DNA of 64,000 nt from Enterococcus sp. BWB1-3 (GCF_016745275.1 NZ_JADOEP010000019.1:1-64000), one strand, 5' to 3'; numbered from the stretch's first letter, positions 37,430 to 46,455 are shown. Translations and numbers: made by a program. The notes: generated by a model not told the origin, from the sequence alone.

Positions 37430-38128
37430 ATGATTTTGTTAGGATCAATTGTCAACGGACTGGCAATTGTTGTCGGGAGTTTGGCGGGTGCGGTTTTACG
37501 CAATTTAAGTGAGGCAACGAAGGATACAGTTACAAAAGGAGTTGGATTAGGCGGAATTCTTTTGGGTATTCAGATGTCAATCAAGTCGGAATCATTTATT
37601 CTCGTTTTAATCAGCATGTGTCTGGGAGCAATGGTCGGTGAGTCATTGAGAATTGAAGATCGAATGAATCAGTTTGGACTTTATCTTGAACGACGGTTTG
37701 CTAAGTCAGGAAGTAATTTTGCAGAGGGCTTTGTCACTGCTTCACTGATTTTTTTAATTGGCTCCATGGCAATTATAGGAGCTGTCGAAAGTGGTGTTTC
37801 AGGAAATCATCAAACGCTTTATACTAAAGCTGTAATGGATGGGTTCATGGCGATTATGCTGACAGCTTCTCTGGGAGTTGGCGTACTTTTTTCGTCGATT
37901 CCGGTATTTTTGTACCAGGGATTGATTACAATCTTTGCGAGCGTATTAATTAAATATGTTCCAGACCCTTTGATGGATGAATTGATGGCCGGCATCAGTG
38001 CAATCGGCGGCTTGATGTTTTTGGGGATTGGAATGAATATTGCTGGAATTACAAAAATCAGAGTATCAAATTATTTACCGGGTATTCTTATTTTAGCAGC
38101 AATTATAATCTGTCAATATTACATGTAA
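37430..38128 (+). CDS. DUF554 membrane protein (YdfK/YqgA-like)
   Basis: 232 residues with six or seven hydrophobic segments. It begins MILLGSIVNGLAIVVGSLAG, the DUF554 signature, and continues GVGLGGILLGIQMS and GAMVGESLRIEDRM. It is a predicted transporter of unknown substrate. ATG 37430 follows aggagggg. It stands alone between the FemX gene and the arginine operon. Confidence 0.85.
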   Translation: MILLGSIVNGLAIVVGSLAGAVLRNLSEATKDTVTKGVGLGGILLGIQMSIKSESFILVLISMCLGAMVGESLRIEDRMNQFGLYLERRFAKSGSNFAEGFVTASLIFLIGSMAIIGAVESGVSGNHQTLYTKAVMDGFMAIMLTASLGVGVLFSSIPVFLYQGLITIFASVLIKYVPDPLMDELMAGISAIGGLMFLGIGMNIAGITKIRVSNYLPGILILAAIIICQYYM

Positions 38129-38153
38129 ATAAAATGAAGCTACTTCAATATAC

Positions 38154-38187
38154 AGCTGACCGGGGCGAACCTGATCAGCTTTTTTTG
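38154..38187 (+). terminator. Terminator of the DUF554 gene
   Basis: AGCTGA (38154-38159) and TCAGCT (38175-38180) pair, with inner G/C pairs, before a T7 run. Confidence 0.75.
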
Positions 38188-38280
38188 CATGAAAAAATAC
38201 ACATTCGGCATGAATATGCATTTGAATAGGGTTTTGATGTATATTTTTCCTTTTTATCTATATAAATTAATAAAAAACCA

Positions 38281-38309
38281 TTGACGAATTCCCTGTATAA
38301 AACTATAAT
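38281..38309 (+). promoter_or_regulatory. Promoter of the arginine operon
   Basis: TTGACG (38281-38286) and TATAAT (38304-38309) with a 17-base spacer, 48 bases before argC. A catgaatatgcatttgaat tract near 38210 could be part of an ArgR box, but this is weak. Confidence 0.75.
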
Positions 38310-38357
38310 GTGAAAAACATGTCTTTTATTAAAACGAAAAGGAAAGGGTTAAAACAA

Positions 38358-39386
38358 ATGAAAGTATCCATTATTGGAGCAACCGGATATGGCGGTTTGG
38401 AGCTCATTCGTTATTTAGTCAATCACCCTCATGTAGAGATAATATCGATTCATAGTCAAACTGAAACGCAGGCTGTTGATCAGCAGTATCCTCATTTGAA
38501 GGGAATACTGTCGATGAAGCTAACAGCGGTTGATCCCGAAGAAATAATGAATCAGAGCGACCTAGTCTTTTTAGCTTCACCATCTGGAATCTCAAAAAAA
38601 CTTGCATTACCATTTATAGAAAATGATTTTCCTGTAATAGATCTTTCTGGTGATTTTCGTTTAAAAGAGGCTGGAGCTTATGAAAAATGGTATGGAACAG
38701 ATGCTCAGCATTTTTCCTCAATTGAAAAATTTGATTATGGACTTGCAGAATTTAGAGAAAATCTAAACAGTAAGTTTATTGCAAATCCCGGATGCTATGC
38801 TACAGCCTCTGAGCTTTCACTTGCCCCATTGTTGCAAAATCAGCTGGCAGAATTGGATTCAATTGTTATAGATGGAAAATCTGGTCTTTCTGGAGCAGGG
38901 AAAGGAATGTCAGCTTCCAGTCATTTTTCACATGTAAATGAAAACATGAGTGTTTATAAAATGAATAAGCACCAGCATATCCCTGAAATTGTTCAGCAAT
39001 TCCAACACTGGGCACCTGAACTAAAGGGAATTCAATTTACGACTTCCCTGATTCCGGTGACAAGAGGAATACTTGTGACTGCTTATGTTAAGTTGAAGGA
39101 CGTGTTAAGTTGTGTACAATTGGTGAATCTATACAAATCATGTTATATGGAAAAACCGTTTATCCGAATTCAGGAAGAGGGATGCTTTCCCTGTATTAAG
39201 CAGGTTGCGGGCACAAATTTTTGTGACATCGGGCTTGCAGTAAATAAGGAAATGAAGATGGCAACAATTGTTACAGTTATTGATAATTTAGGAAAAGGGG
39301 CAGCCGGACAGGCGATTCAGAATATGAATCTTTTTGCAGGTTTTTCTGAAACAGATGGACTCATGCAAGTGCCGATATATCCATAG
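38358..39386 (+). CDS. argC: N-acetyl-gamma-glutamyl-phosphate reductase
   Basis: 342 residues. It reduces N-acetylglutamyl phosphate to the semialdehyde with NADPH. The Rossmann motif is GATGYGGLELIR (8-19) and the catalytic Cys146 lies in ANPGCYAT. ATG 38358 is preferred over an in-frame GTG at 38310 that overlaps the -10. First gene of argCJBDF; argJ starts 13 bases after the stop. Confidence 0.95.
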   Translation: MKVSIIGATGYGGLELIRYLVNHPHVEIISIHSQTETQAVDQQYPHLKGILSMKLTAVDPEEIMNQSDLVFLASPSGISKKLALPFIENDFPVIDLSGDFRLKEAGAYEKWYGTDAQHFSSIEKFDYGLAEFRENLNSKFIANPGCYATASELSLAPLLQNQLAELDSIVIDGKSGLSGAGKGMSASSHFSHVNENMSVYKMNKHQHIPEIVQQFQHWAPELKGIQFTTSLIPVTRGILVTAYVKLKDVLSCVQLVNLYKSCYMEKPFIRIQEEGCFPCIKQVAGTNFCDIGLAVNKEMKMATIVTVIDNLGKGAAGQAIQNMNLFAGFSETDGLMQVPIYP

Positions 39387-39399
39387 GGAGATAGTGAGT

Positions 39400-40593
39400 A
39401 TGAAAAAAATAGATGGAACCATCGCTTCACCAAAGGGATTTTACGCTGACGGATACCATAGTGGATTGAAACGGAAGAAAAAAGATATTGGCTGGATTTA
39501 TTCAGAATACCCTGCTCGAGCTGCTGCCGTTTTTACAACGAATGCTGTTCAGGCCGCACCAATTAAAATTACCAAAGAGGTACTTGCTTCAGATTCCTTG
39601 CAGGCAGTGGTTGTTAACTCAGGAAATGCCAATGCATGTACAGGAGCAGCCGGTTTGACTCATGCAAAAGAAATGCAGAAGATAGCAGCAAAACAACTCG
39701 GTCTTTCCAGCAGCCAAGTGGCTGTGGCTTCGACCGGAGTTATCGGGCAGGAACTGCCCATGGATAAAATAGAAAATGGAATTGCTCATTTAAATAAAAC
39801 AGGCGGAGAAGCACCCGCTTTTCATGAAGCGATTTTAACCACCGATACACGAACAAAAGAAATTGTTCTTGAAGCAGTTATTGAAAATAGAAGGGTAAAG
39901 ATGTCCGGTGTGGCAAAAGGTTCTGGTATGATTCATCCAAACATGGCAACAATGCTTGCTTTCATCACTACGGATGCGGCAATGTCCAGAGAGCTGCTGC
40001 AGACTATGTTAAAGAAAATAACTGACGAAACTTTTAATCAAATTACTGTGGATGGAGACACTTCCACAAATGACATGGTTTTGCTCATGGCAAATGGAGC
40101 TTCTGGAATCTCAGAGATACAGGAGCATACTCAGGAATATGAAATTTTTCAGGAAATGCTTTATCAAGTGATGAAAACATTGGCAATGATGATTGCACAA
40201 GATGGAGAGGGTGCAACAAAGTTAATTGAAGCAACAGTAACGAATGGAAAAGATCCGTTGTCTGCGCGAATGATTGCCAAGAAAATTGTTGGCTCCTCTC
40301 TTGTGAAAACTGCGATGTTTGGTGCAGACCCTAACTGGGGCCGAATCATTTGTGCAATTGGTTATGCTGACCCATTCGTTAATCCGGAAAATATTGACAT
40401 TTTTATAGAGGGTCAGCCAGTATTACTCCACAGCCAGCCGCAGCACTTTGACGAACGAGTCATGAAGGAAAAGCTGGGAAAGGAAACCATTACAATAACT
40501 GTTGATCTTCACGAAGGAGCGGCTGCCGGCAAAGCCTGGGGTTGTGATCTTACTTATAAGTATGTCGAAATAAATGCACTCTATCATACATGA
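39400..40593 (+). CDS. argJ: Glutamate N-acetyltransferase / amino-acid acetyltransferase
   Basis: 397 residues. It transfers the acetyl group from N-acetylornithine to glutamate. It cleaves itself before the nucleophile Thr184 in HPNMATMLAF, preceded by VAKGSGMI. No argA is present in the window, so the cyclic route through ArgJ is likely. Whether it also uses acetyl-CoA cannot be told. The start at 39400 has gggag upstream, and the longer 39334 start overlaps argC. Confidence 0.95.
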   Translation: MKKIDGTIASPKGFYADGYHSGLKRKKKDIGWIYSEYPARAAAVFTTNAVQAAPIKITKEVLASDSLQAVVVNSGNANACTGAAGLTHAKEMQKIAAKQLGLSSSQVAVASTGVIGQELPMDKIENGIAHLNKTGGEAPAFHEAILTTDTRTKEIVLEAVIENRRVKMSGVAKGSGMIHPNMATMLAFITTDAAMSRELLQTMLKKITDETFNQITVDGDTSTNDMVLLMANGASGISEIQEHTQEYEIFQEMLYQVMKTLAMMIAQDGEGATKLIEATVTNGKDPLSARMIAKKIVGSSLVKTAMFGADPNWGRIICAIGYADPFVNPENIDIFIEGQPVLLHSQPQHFDERVMKEKLGKETITITVDLHEGAAAGKAWGCDLTYKYVEINALYHT

Positions 40594-40615
40594 GATAGAA
40601 GAAAGGAACAAAAAG

Positions 40616-41368
40616 ATGAAGGCTTTAATAGTTATTAAAATCGGGGGAGCAGCCGGAGACACATTGACTCCAGGATTTTTCAGTCAGATTCATGCATGGC
40701 AGGCAGAAGGAAAAAAAATTATTATTGTCCATGGAGGCGGGCACTATATTTCTGAGATGATGGATTGCCTGAATATTCCCGTCTACTATAAAAATGGGTT
40801 GCGGGTAACGACGGATGAAGTATTAAAAATCACTCAAATGGTATTGATTGGACAGGTACAGCCCATGATCACTGTCCGTTTTCAGCAGGAAAATCTTTCA
40901 GCTGTGGGCTTGAATACATCAAGCAATAAAATTATTTTAGGTGAGTATCTGGATAAACAAACCATGGGTCATGTAGGGAAAGTGATCGATATCCAAACAG
41001 ATTTACTGCTTGATTTACTTGAAAAAGATTATATTCCGATCGTTGCTCCTTTAGGAATAACTGATTCTGGAGAGTGGCTGAACATTAATGCCGATGATTC
41101 CGCCTGTCAGATTGCTTCGGAATTAAAGGCAGAAACATTATTTTTGTTAACCGATGTTGCAGGAATCAAATACGGAAACGAATATATTAAAGAATTGCGG
41201 ATTTCCGATATTGAGTCGCTGATTGAGGAACAAGTGATAACCGGGGGTATGATTCCCAAAATAAAAGGTACGGAAAAAGCTATCAAAGAAGGTGTGGGGA
41301 CTGTACATATTACTAATGATATCTTAAGCAAAGGAACAGTCATAATAGGAAAGAAGGTAGCGATATGA
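40616..41368 (+). CDS. argB: Acetylglutamate kinase
   Basis: 250 residues of the amino-acid kinase fold: VIKIGGAAGD, VHGGGHYIS (nucleotide and substrate loops), NINADDSAC and the LLTDVAGI tract. It phosphorylates N-acetylglutamate. The compact length without an N-terminal helix suggests the arginine-insensitive form (inference). ATG 40616 follows aaagga. It overlaps argD by 4 bases (ATGA). Confidence 0.95.
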   Translation: MKALIVIKIGGAAGDTLTPGFFSQIHAWQAEGKKIIIVHGGGHYISEMMDCLNIPVYYKNGLRVTTDEVLKITQMVLIGQVQPMITVRFQQENLSAVGLNTSSNKIILGEYLDKQTMGHVGKVIDIQTDLLLDLLEKDYIPIVAPLGITDSGEWLNINADDSACQIASELKAETLFLLTDVAGIKYGNEYIKELRISDIESLIEEQVITGGMIPKIKGTEKAIKEGVGTVHITNDILSKGTVIIGKKVAI

Positions 41369-42519
41369 GTTATTTGTTTCCAAACTATCTTAGAAAAAGC
41401 ATTGAATTTGTTGAAGGAGATAAATGCAGCCTGATGGATGCTCAGGGAAAGCGTTATTTGGATTTAACCAGCGGGATTGGGGTTGTCAACCTTGGATATA
41501 ATCATCCTGTGTTGAATCAGACACTTCAGGAGCAATCGCAAAAAGTCTGGCACATTCCAAATCTTTATAAGAATAGTTTGCAGGAAAGAGTTGCTGAGAA
41601 GCTTGCTGATGGAAAAGAGTATGTTGCTTATTTTTGTAACAGCGGAGCTGAAGCGAATGAAGCAGCTATTAAACTTGCTCGAAAAGCCACAGGTCGAACA
41701 AAAATTATTTCTTTTCTTCAATCATTTCATGGGAGAACATTTGGTGCAATGAGTGCCACAGGTCAGGATTCAATTCATGCAGACTATCATCCGCTGGTTC
41801 CAGGCTTTATTTATGTTCCTTACAATTCTCTTGAGGGTCTTAAAGAACATCTTGATAATGATACTGCTGCTGTAATTGTAGAGGTTATTCAAGGAGAGGG
41901 CGGTGTTATACCCGCAAAACAGGAATGGTTGAAAGAACTGAAAGCAGTCTGCCAAGACAATGGGAGTCTGCTGATTGTTGATGAAATACAAACAGGAATT
42001 GGTCGGACGGGTACCTTTTATGCGTCAGATGGTTATGATCTTGTACCTGACATTATTACATTGGCCAAAGGGTTGGGGAATGGTTTTCCAGTTGGTGCAA
42101 TGCTTGGAAAAAAAGAACTCGCAGCTTCTTTCGGACCTGGCAGCCATGGCTCTACATTTGGCGGAAATCTTTTGGCAATGAGCATTGCAGAGAACGTAAT
42201 CGATCTGATTAATCAGGAAGAATTTTTATCAGATGTAGCTGTAAAAGGCAAGAAGACAATTGACGAGCTTTCCACAAGATTAAAAGAAAATAGGGTAGTA
42301 AATGAGGTAAGAGGCACAGGATTGATGATCGGAATCGAACTGATAAACAGTCAGATTTTGGCGCAGGCCATTGATAAATTACAATTAGCTGGTGTACTGG
42401 TCTTGAAAGCAGGAAGTAATGTTCTGCGGCTTTTACCACCGCTGACAATCACAGAAAAGGATCTGGCAAAAGGAGTTGACAAAATCTGTCGAGTATTGGA
42501 GGAGATAGCAAATGACTGA
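41365..42519 (+). CDS. argD: Acetylornithine aminotransferase
   Basis: 384 residues, class III PLP aminotransferase. FCNSGAEANEAA binds the PLP phosphate, D206 in LIVDEIQTG contacts the ring nitrogen, and K235 in TLAKGLGNG forms the Schiff base. It makes N-acetylornithine from the semialdehyde. It overlaps argB by 4 and argF by 8 bases, implying coupled translation. Confidence 0.95.
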   Translation: MSYLFPNYLRKSIEFVEGDKCSLMDAQGKRYLDLTSGIGVVNLGYNHPVLNQTLQEQSQKVWHIPNLYKNSLQERVAEKLADGKEYVAYFCNSGAEANEAAIKLARKATGRTKIISFLQSFHGRTFGAMSATGQDSIHADYHPLVPGFIYVPYNSLEGLKEHLDNDTAAVIVEVIQGEGGVIPAKQEWLKELKAVCQDNGSLLIVDEIQTGIGRTGTFYASDGYDLVPDIITLAKGLGNGFPVGAMLGKKELAASFGPGSHGSTFGGNLLAMSIAENVIDLINQEEFLSDVAVKGKKTIDELSTRLKENRVVNEVRGTGLMIGIELINSQILAQAIDKLQLAGVLVLKAGSNVLRLLPPLTITEKDLAKGVDKICRVLEEIAND

Positions 42520-43450
42520 AGGACTATATGGAAAAAGTCTGTTGGATTTAACTGAACTGACAGAGGAAAATTTTATTGAGATTATACAGCTGGGAATTGG
42601 TATGAAAAAAGATTCAGAAAAATACAAGACGGTATTATCAGGTAAAATCTTGGCTATGATTTTTGAAAAAAACAGTACACGTACCCGAGTTTCTTTTGAA
42701 GCAGGTATTATTCAGCTTGGCGGTCAGGCAATTATTCTGGATACTAAAAGTACGCAAATGGGGCGGGGAGAACCAGTTAAGGACACTGCAAAAGTCATTT
42801 CTTCTTATGTGGACGGAATCATGATTCGTACATTTTCAGATCAGATGATTCAGGAATTTTCAAAAGAGTCTTCCGTTCCTATTATTAATGGACTGACGGA
42901 TCATCATCATCCTTGTCAGGTTCTTGCAGATTTTATGACTATTTTTGAGATAAAAAATAAGCTGAAAGGTATTAAACTTGCTTATGTTGGTGATGGAAAT
43001 AATATGGCACACTCTTATCTTCTTGGCGGAAGCATCGTTGGTATGGACATTGCCATTGCATCACCAAAAGAGTATCAGCCTAACCCGGAATATGTCGAAC
43101 AGGCACAGAAAATTGCAAACACCTCAGGGAGTCAGATTATTATAACTGATGATCCATATGAAGCTGTAAAAAATGCAGATGTTGTGGTAACAGATGTATG
43201 GGCAAGTATGGGAGATGAAGGAGAACAAGAGATGCGTACACAGATTTTTCACGATTATCAGGTTAACGACTCACTTGTTCAGCAGGCAAAATCCGATTAT
43301 ATGTTTTTACATTGTTTGCCGGCTCATAGAGAAGAAGAGGTATCTTCAAAGGTGATAGATGGAGATCATTCTTACATTTATCAGGAAGCTGAAAACCGTC
43401 TTCATGCGCAGAAAGCTTTATTGGTTAAACTGATGGCAAAAGAGAAGTAG
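42512..43450 (+). CDS. argF: Ornithine carbamoyltransferase
   Basis: 312 residues. It makes citrulline from ornithine and carbamoyl phosphate. The carbamoyl phosphate loop is KNSTRTRVSFEAG; HHPCQ and the C-terminal HCLPAHR motif bind ornithine. As the last gene of the biosynthetic operon it is taken as the anabolic enzyme (argF), not arcB. argG and argH are not in the window. Confidence 0.95.
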   Translation: MTEGLYGKSLLDLTELTEENFIEIIQLGIGMKKDSEKYKTVLSGKILAMIFEKNSTRTRVSFEAGIIQLGGQAIILDTKSTQMGRGEPVKDTAKVISSYVDGIMIRTFSDQMIQEFSKESSVPIINGLTDHHHPCQVLADFMTIFEIKNKLKGIKLAYVGDGNNMAHSYLLGGSIVGMDIAIASPKEYQPNPEYVEQAQKIANTSGSQIIITDDPYEAVKNADVVVTDVWASMGDEGEQEMRTQIFHDYQVNDSLVQQAKSDYMFLHCLPAHREEEVSSKVIDGDHSYIYQEAENRLHAQKALLVKLMAKEK

Positions 43451-43485
43451 ACGTGGAAAAATTAGATATTGTTAACCAGCAGAGG

Positions 43486-43520
43486 ATTCGGAAGAAAACA
43501 GGACTTCCGAATTTTTTTTA
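43486..43520 (+). terminator. Terminator of the arginine operon
   Basis: ATTCGGAAG (43486-43494) pairs with CTTCCGAAT (43504-43512), followed by T8. Confidence 0.9.
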
Positions 43521-43673
43521 TTGTTTCCAGAAGTTTTGAGAATAGGTAATTTCTTTATTAATAATGGCTTGAAAGTGAATAAAAAGCTAGATAGCTCTGG
43601 TTATCTCAAAAAAAATGAACCGATTGAGGATATTGAGCAAAGAGAACTGAAGGATGAAATTTATAAGATATAA
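43521..43673 (+). other. Short open frame, possible gene remnant
   Basis: A 50-codon frame from TTG 43521 ends at TAA 43673 and reads FPEVLRIGNFFINNGLKV...IEDIEQRELKDEIYKI. The C-terminal part looks protein-like, but there is no ribosome binding site and it starts inside the terminator T-run. It is probably a truncated leftover. The rest of the 361-base gap holds the ireB promoter (-10 TAGAAT near 43770). Confidence 0.25.
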
Positions 43674-43811
43674 TAGAAATGCAGATTTTTTAGCTGTTCT
43701 TTTAATAATTTTATCTATATTAGTTTATATTGGAAGAATTTTTGTTTGTAGTTTTAATTACTTTCTAGTAGAATGAAACTGTATGTAATGAAAGAAAAGA
43801 GGTGTAGATAA

Positions 43812-44081
43812 ATGGGTTTTACAGATGAAACAGTACGTTTTGACTTTGATGAAAGTCGTAAGAAAGAAGTAAGCGAGACGTTGGCAACTGTCTACCGGGC
43901 TTTGGAAGAGAAGGGTTACAACCCAATTAATCAAATTGTGGGATATTTACTTTCTGGAGACCCGGCCTACATTCCTCGTTATCAAGATGCGCGGAATTTA
44001 ATTCGCCGTCATGAACGGGATGAAATCATGGAGGAACTTGTAAAGCATTATCTATCAAGTTATGGTATCAACCTTCGATGA
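43812..44081 (+). CDS. ireB: IreB-family regulatory phosphoprotein (UPF0297)
   Basis: An 89-residue protein beginning [11 protein letters not shown]. In E. faecalis the homologue IreB is phosphorylated by the kinase IreK on N-terminal threonines and lowers intrinsic cephalosporin resistance. Thr4 and Thr7 are both present here. The remaining [20 protein letters not shown]-like core is typical of the family (here [18 protein letters not shown]). It overlaps ruvX by 4 bases. Confidence 0.92.
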   Translation: MGFTDETVRFDFDESRKKEVSETLATVYRALEEKGYNPINQIVGYLLSGDPAYIPRYQDARNLIRRHERDEIMEELVKHYLSSYGINLR

Positions 44082-44506
44082 GAGTGATGGGGTTGGACGT
44101 TGGATCAAAAACTGTTGGAGTTGCTGTCAGCGACCTTTTGGGATGGACGGCACAAGGTATAGAGATTATTCGAATCGACGAAGAAAAACAGGAGTTTGGT
44201 TTTGATCGTTTAGGTGAACTGATCAAAGAGTACGAAGTGACCAAAATGGTGGTTGGTCTGCCTAAGAATATGAATAATTCTATCGGACCAAGAGCTGAGG
44301 CCTCCATGGCTTATGGAAAACAAATCGAGGAAAGATTTCACTTGCCGGTTGTTTTTCAGGATGAACGGTTAACTACTGTTCAGGCAGAACGTATGTTGGT
44401 TGAACAGGCAAATACTTCTCGTGCAAAACGAAAAAAAGTGATAGATAAGGTAGCAGCTGTAATGATTCTGCAAAATTATTTGGACGGTGCAGGAAAAAAT
44501 GCGTAA
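44078..44506 (+). CDS. ruvX: Holliday junction resolvase-like RuvX (YqgF)
   Basis: A 142-residue RNase H-fold protein: [16 protein letters not shown] at the N-terminus with the first Asp, [24 protein letters not shown], and the late acidic region [13 protein letters not shown]. The family acts in pre-16S rRNA processing and is a putative Holliday-junction resolvase. ATG 44078 overlaps the ireB stop (ATGA). Confidence 0.92.
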   Translation: MRVMGLDVGSKTVGVAVSDLLGWTAQGIEIIRIDEEKQEFGFDRLGELIKEYEVTKMVVGLPKNMNNSIGPRAEASMAYGKQIEERFHLPVVFQDERLTTVQAERMLVEQANTSRAKRKKVIDKVAAVMILQNYLDGAGKNA

Positions 44507-44547
44507 CAGTATGTTTCCAAATTATTTATAGAAGAGGGAGAACGACA

Positions 44548-44844
44548 ATGACAGAGCATAATCATGAGGGACATGAACATATTACGTTAGTAGATGAACA
44601 GGGGAATGAAACTTTGTATGAAATTCTTCTAACTGTTGACGGACAGGAAGAATTTGGTAAGAATTACGTTCTTCTATATCCAGCCGGCGTACCTGAAGAT
44701 GAAGATGTGGAATTACAGGCTTACGCATATATTGAAAATGAAGAAGGCACAGAAGGTGAACTGCAGCAGATCGAAACAGATGCTGAATGGGATATGATCG
44801 AAGAAGTGTTCAATACATTCATGAGTGAAGAAGAAGAAAAGTAA
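44548..44844 (+). CDS. yrzB: DUF1292 protein (YrzB-like)
   Basis: A 98-residue, very acidic protein: [28 protein letters not shown], then the [21 protein letters not shown] tract that defines DUF1292. Third gene of the conserved ireB-ruvX-yrzB block. The last 29 bases belong to a 126-bp direct repeat whose second copy lies at 48243, so the gene's 3' end appears to be the insertion site of the following island. Confidence 0.88.
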   Translation: MTEHNHEGHEHITLVDEQGNETLYEILLTVDGQEEFGKNYVLLYPAGVPEDEDVELQAYAYIENEEGTEGELQQIETDAEWDMIEEVFNTFMSEEEEK

Positions 44845-44941
44845 GAATATATGAGCTAAGCCCTTGATATATAAGGACTTAGCTTTTTCTATTATTCGTT
44901 TGAATATGATAACGAATATGATTCGTTTAGAAATTTAAGTG
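44816..44941. repeat. Direct repeat bounding the yrzB island, copy 1
   Basis: 126 bp, from cattcatgagtgaagaagaa through the terminator to aaatttaagtg. It matches 48243-48368 except at three positions and without gaps. It includes the yrzB 3' end and is a candidate attL-type site. Confidence 0.85.
44854..44890 (+). terminator. Terminator of ireB-ruvX-yrzB
   Basis: AGCTAAG (44854-44860) and CTTAGCT (44878-44884), with an inner ccctt/aagga stem, before T5. A second copy lies at 48281-48317 inside the direct repeat. Confidence 0.88.
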
Positions 44942-45310
44942 GCACTTTGTCAACGAATGTTGGTAAGAAAAATCGAGAGAAATAGAGTCGAGTCTAGAGA
45001 GAAATTTTCTCTAGGCTTTTTTGTTCAGTTTGAAATGCGCTTCGCCAAAGCAGAGATTGATCCTGAGTTTGACGTTATAAAAGCTTCTGAATCCATAAAT
45101 ATTGCGTTTGAGTACCTTGATATGATTGTTTAAGCTTTCCAAAGGGCCGTTAGAATAAGGTTGTTCAAGGGATCGCTTAATCTTCTTTGACATTTTTTTG
45201 AAGGTTTGTATCGTTTTTTGATAGTTTTCTGGAAGAGACATCTTCCAGAAGCGATTGGTGGAAATAAGAAAAATTTTTCTCTCTAAAAAAGATGCCAGTG
45301 ATTTCTCACC
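44941..45310 (-). mobile_element. ISL3-family insertion sequence, remnant of one end
   Basis: The end ggcactttgtcaacgaatgt (from about 44941) resembles ISL3 terminal repeats (GGCTCTTTGTCAA type). Next to it on the minus strand (about 45300-45011) is the C-terminal end of an ISL3 transposase: TIQTFKKMSKKIKRSLEQPY, SNGPLESLNNHIKVLKRN, YGFRSFYN. The rest of the transposase and the other end are missing. Confidence 0.7.
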
Positions 45311-45365
45311 AACATCATAAAGTATAGAGCCCTTAGAAATGCTAAGATTGAAATTACTATAGTAG

Positions 45366-45398
45366 GGTACAAAAACCCCCAACATCTTAAGAAGCTGG
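45366..45398 (-). terminator. Terminator of hicAB
   Basis: On the minus strand, CCCCAGCTTCTTAAGATGTTGGGG forms a stem around a palindromic CTTAAG and is followed by TTTTT. Confidence 0.7.
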
Positions 45399-45408
45399 GG
45401 ACTAAATT

Positions 45409-45867
45409 CTATACATTGAGTTTTTTATCAGCAATGGCATCGGTGAGAGTTTTAGAGAAATTTAAGTGCATCTCCCGGCCTAGTTTATCAGCCCATTTTG
45501 GGATGGTAAGAGTTTTTTTAATAGGCTCTTGGCTATCTAAGTATTCAGAAACATCCACGCTGACCATTGATATAAATGATTTTTCCGGATCGTAAGTATA
45601 ATTAAGCTCTTCATCATTTTTAAAAGGGTTATTCCCAACAAGTGATAGCTGGCTGATTTGTGACGGTGTAGGGACTTTCCGGCCGTTTTCTATATCATCA
45701 GCCAGAGTTATGCCTAACCAATCAGAAGCCATATACATTGCTTCTGTAACCGTATCGCCGCAAGTTCCGCCGAAGTTCTCAAAATCCGGGAAAAAGACGG
45801 AATACCCTTCGCTATAACCGTCTTTTTCTGGTTCAAAGTAAAATAATGCTGGAAAAGTTACTAACAT
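45409..45867 (-). CDS. hicB: HicB-family antitoxin
   Basis: 152 residues. The N-terminal HicB fold (about 5-60) reads FYFEPEKDGYSEGYSVFFPD, then GTCGDTVTEAMYMASDWLG. The C-terminus LTIPKWADKLGREMHLNFSKTLTDAI is a ribbon-helix-helix DNA-binding segment. It neutralises HicA and represses the operon. It starts at ATG 45867 with gggagga upstream, 35 bases after hicA. It lies inside the yrzB island. Confidence 0.88.
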   Translation of the reverse strand: MLVTFPALFYFEPEKDGYSEGYSVFFPDFENFGGTCGDTVTEAMYMASDWLGITLADDIENGRKVPTPSQISQLSLVGNNPFKNDEELNYTYDPEKSFISMVSVDVSEYLDSQEPIKKTLTIPKWADKLGREMHLNFSKTLTDAIADKKLNV

Positions 45868-45902
45868 TCTTATTCTCCTCCCATCGTTTTAGAACAAGCG
45901 GG

Positions 45903-46085
45903 CTATCTAAGCCCAGCTTGTTTCAATATCCCCATTTCTAACCCCTTCTTGATCTTTTGGGGGACAGTTATAGGTCGGTTAACTCCTGGATACCTCACCT
46001 TAACGTGTGAGCCTTTGCCGCCTTTGACTTCTACGCCTCCGTTGGCTACTAGAAGTTTAACCAGTTCTTTTTGTGTCATTGGCAT
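45903..46085 (-). CDS. hicA: HicA-family mRNA interferase toxin
   Basis: 60 residues with a dsRBD-like fold. Catalytic His27 lies in KGGKGSHVKVRYPG, and the end PITVPQKIKKGLEMGILKQAG is typical of the family. ATG 46085 gives the usual HicA length; an in-frame start at 46181 would place the coding region across the promoter. A ggggg tract upstream is a modest ribosome binding site. Transcribed before hicB from the promoter at 46114-46142. Confidence 0.88.
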   Translation of the reverse strand: MPMTQKELVKLLVANGGVEVKGGKGSHVKVRYPGVNRPITVPQKIKKGLEMGILKQAGLR

Positions 46086-46086
46086 T

Positions 46087-46131
46087 GTGCACGTATACCC
46101 CCTGACATCTATCATTGTATACGTGCTGCAC
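46087..46131. promoter_or_regulatory. HicB operator candidate
   Basis: GTGCACGTATAC (46087-46098) and GTATACGTGC-tg-CAC (46117-46131) form an inverted repeat with an 18-base gap. The right arm overlaps the -10 and spacer of the hicA promoter, a good position for autorepression. Confidence 0.6.
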
Positions 46132-46142
46132 GTGTTTGTCAA
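46114..46142 (-). promoter_or_regulatory. Promoter of hicAB
   Basis: On the minus strand TTGACA (46142-46137) and TACAAT (46119-46114), spacer 17. Confidence 0.75.
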
Positions 46143-46455
46143 TGGATTTACTGAAAATGTTGATTTTATCGTGTTGGACAAAAATGTCTGTCCCGTGTAT
46201 TTTATGCCCTTTTCAACCGTGTTTACAATGTTGCTAGACTTTTATGGTAATTTCTATTGAAGGGGGTGTAAGACATCCGTATAGGCTAACATTCATATTC
46301 TTTAGAACCTCATATTCATTCACGTATGGGACTTAATAAAACTTAACTTTTAAAATAAATAGTAAATTAAGCGGACTTAGCAAAACTTGGTTTTCAAATG
46401 GACAGGAATTTCATAACCCTGATAAAACCTGATATTTAAGTACTATAAGTGGTAG

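Noticed and set aside
44939-45133. 64-codon plus-strand frame after yrzB
   Set aside because: It lies antisense to the ISL3 transposase remnant and includes the IS end.
45949-46260. 103-codon plus-strand frame
   Set aside because: Antisense to hicA and its promoter; hicA has clear family motifs.
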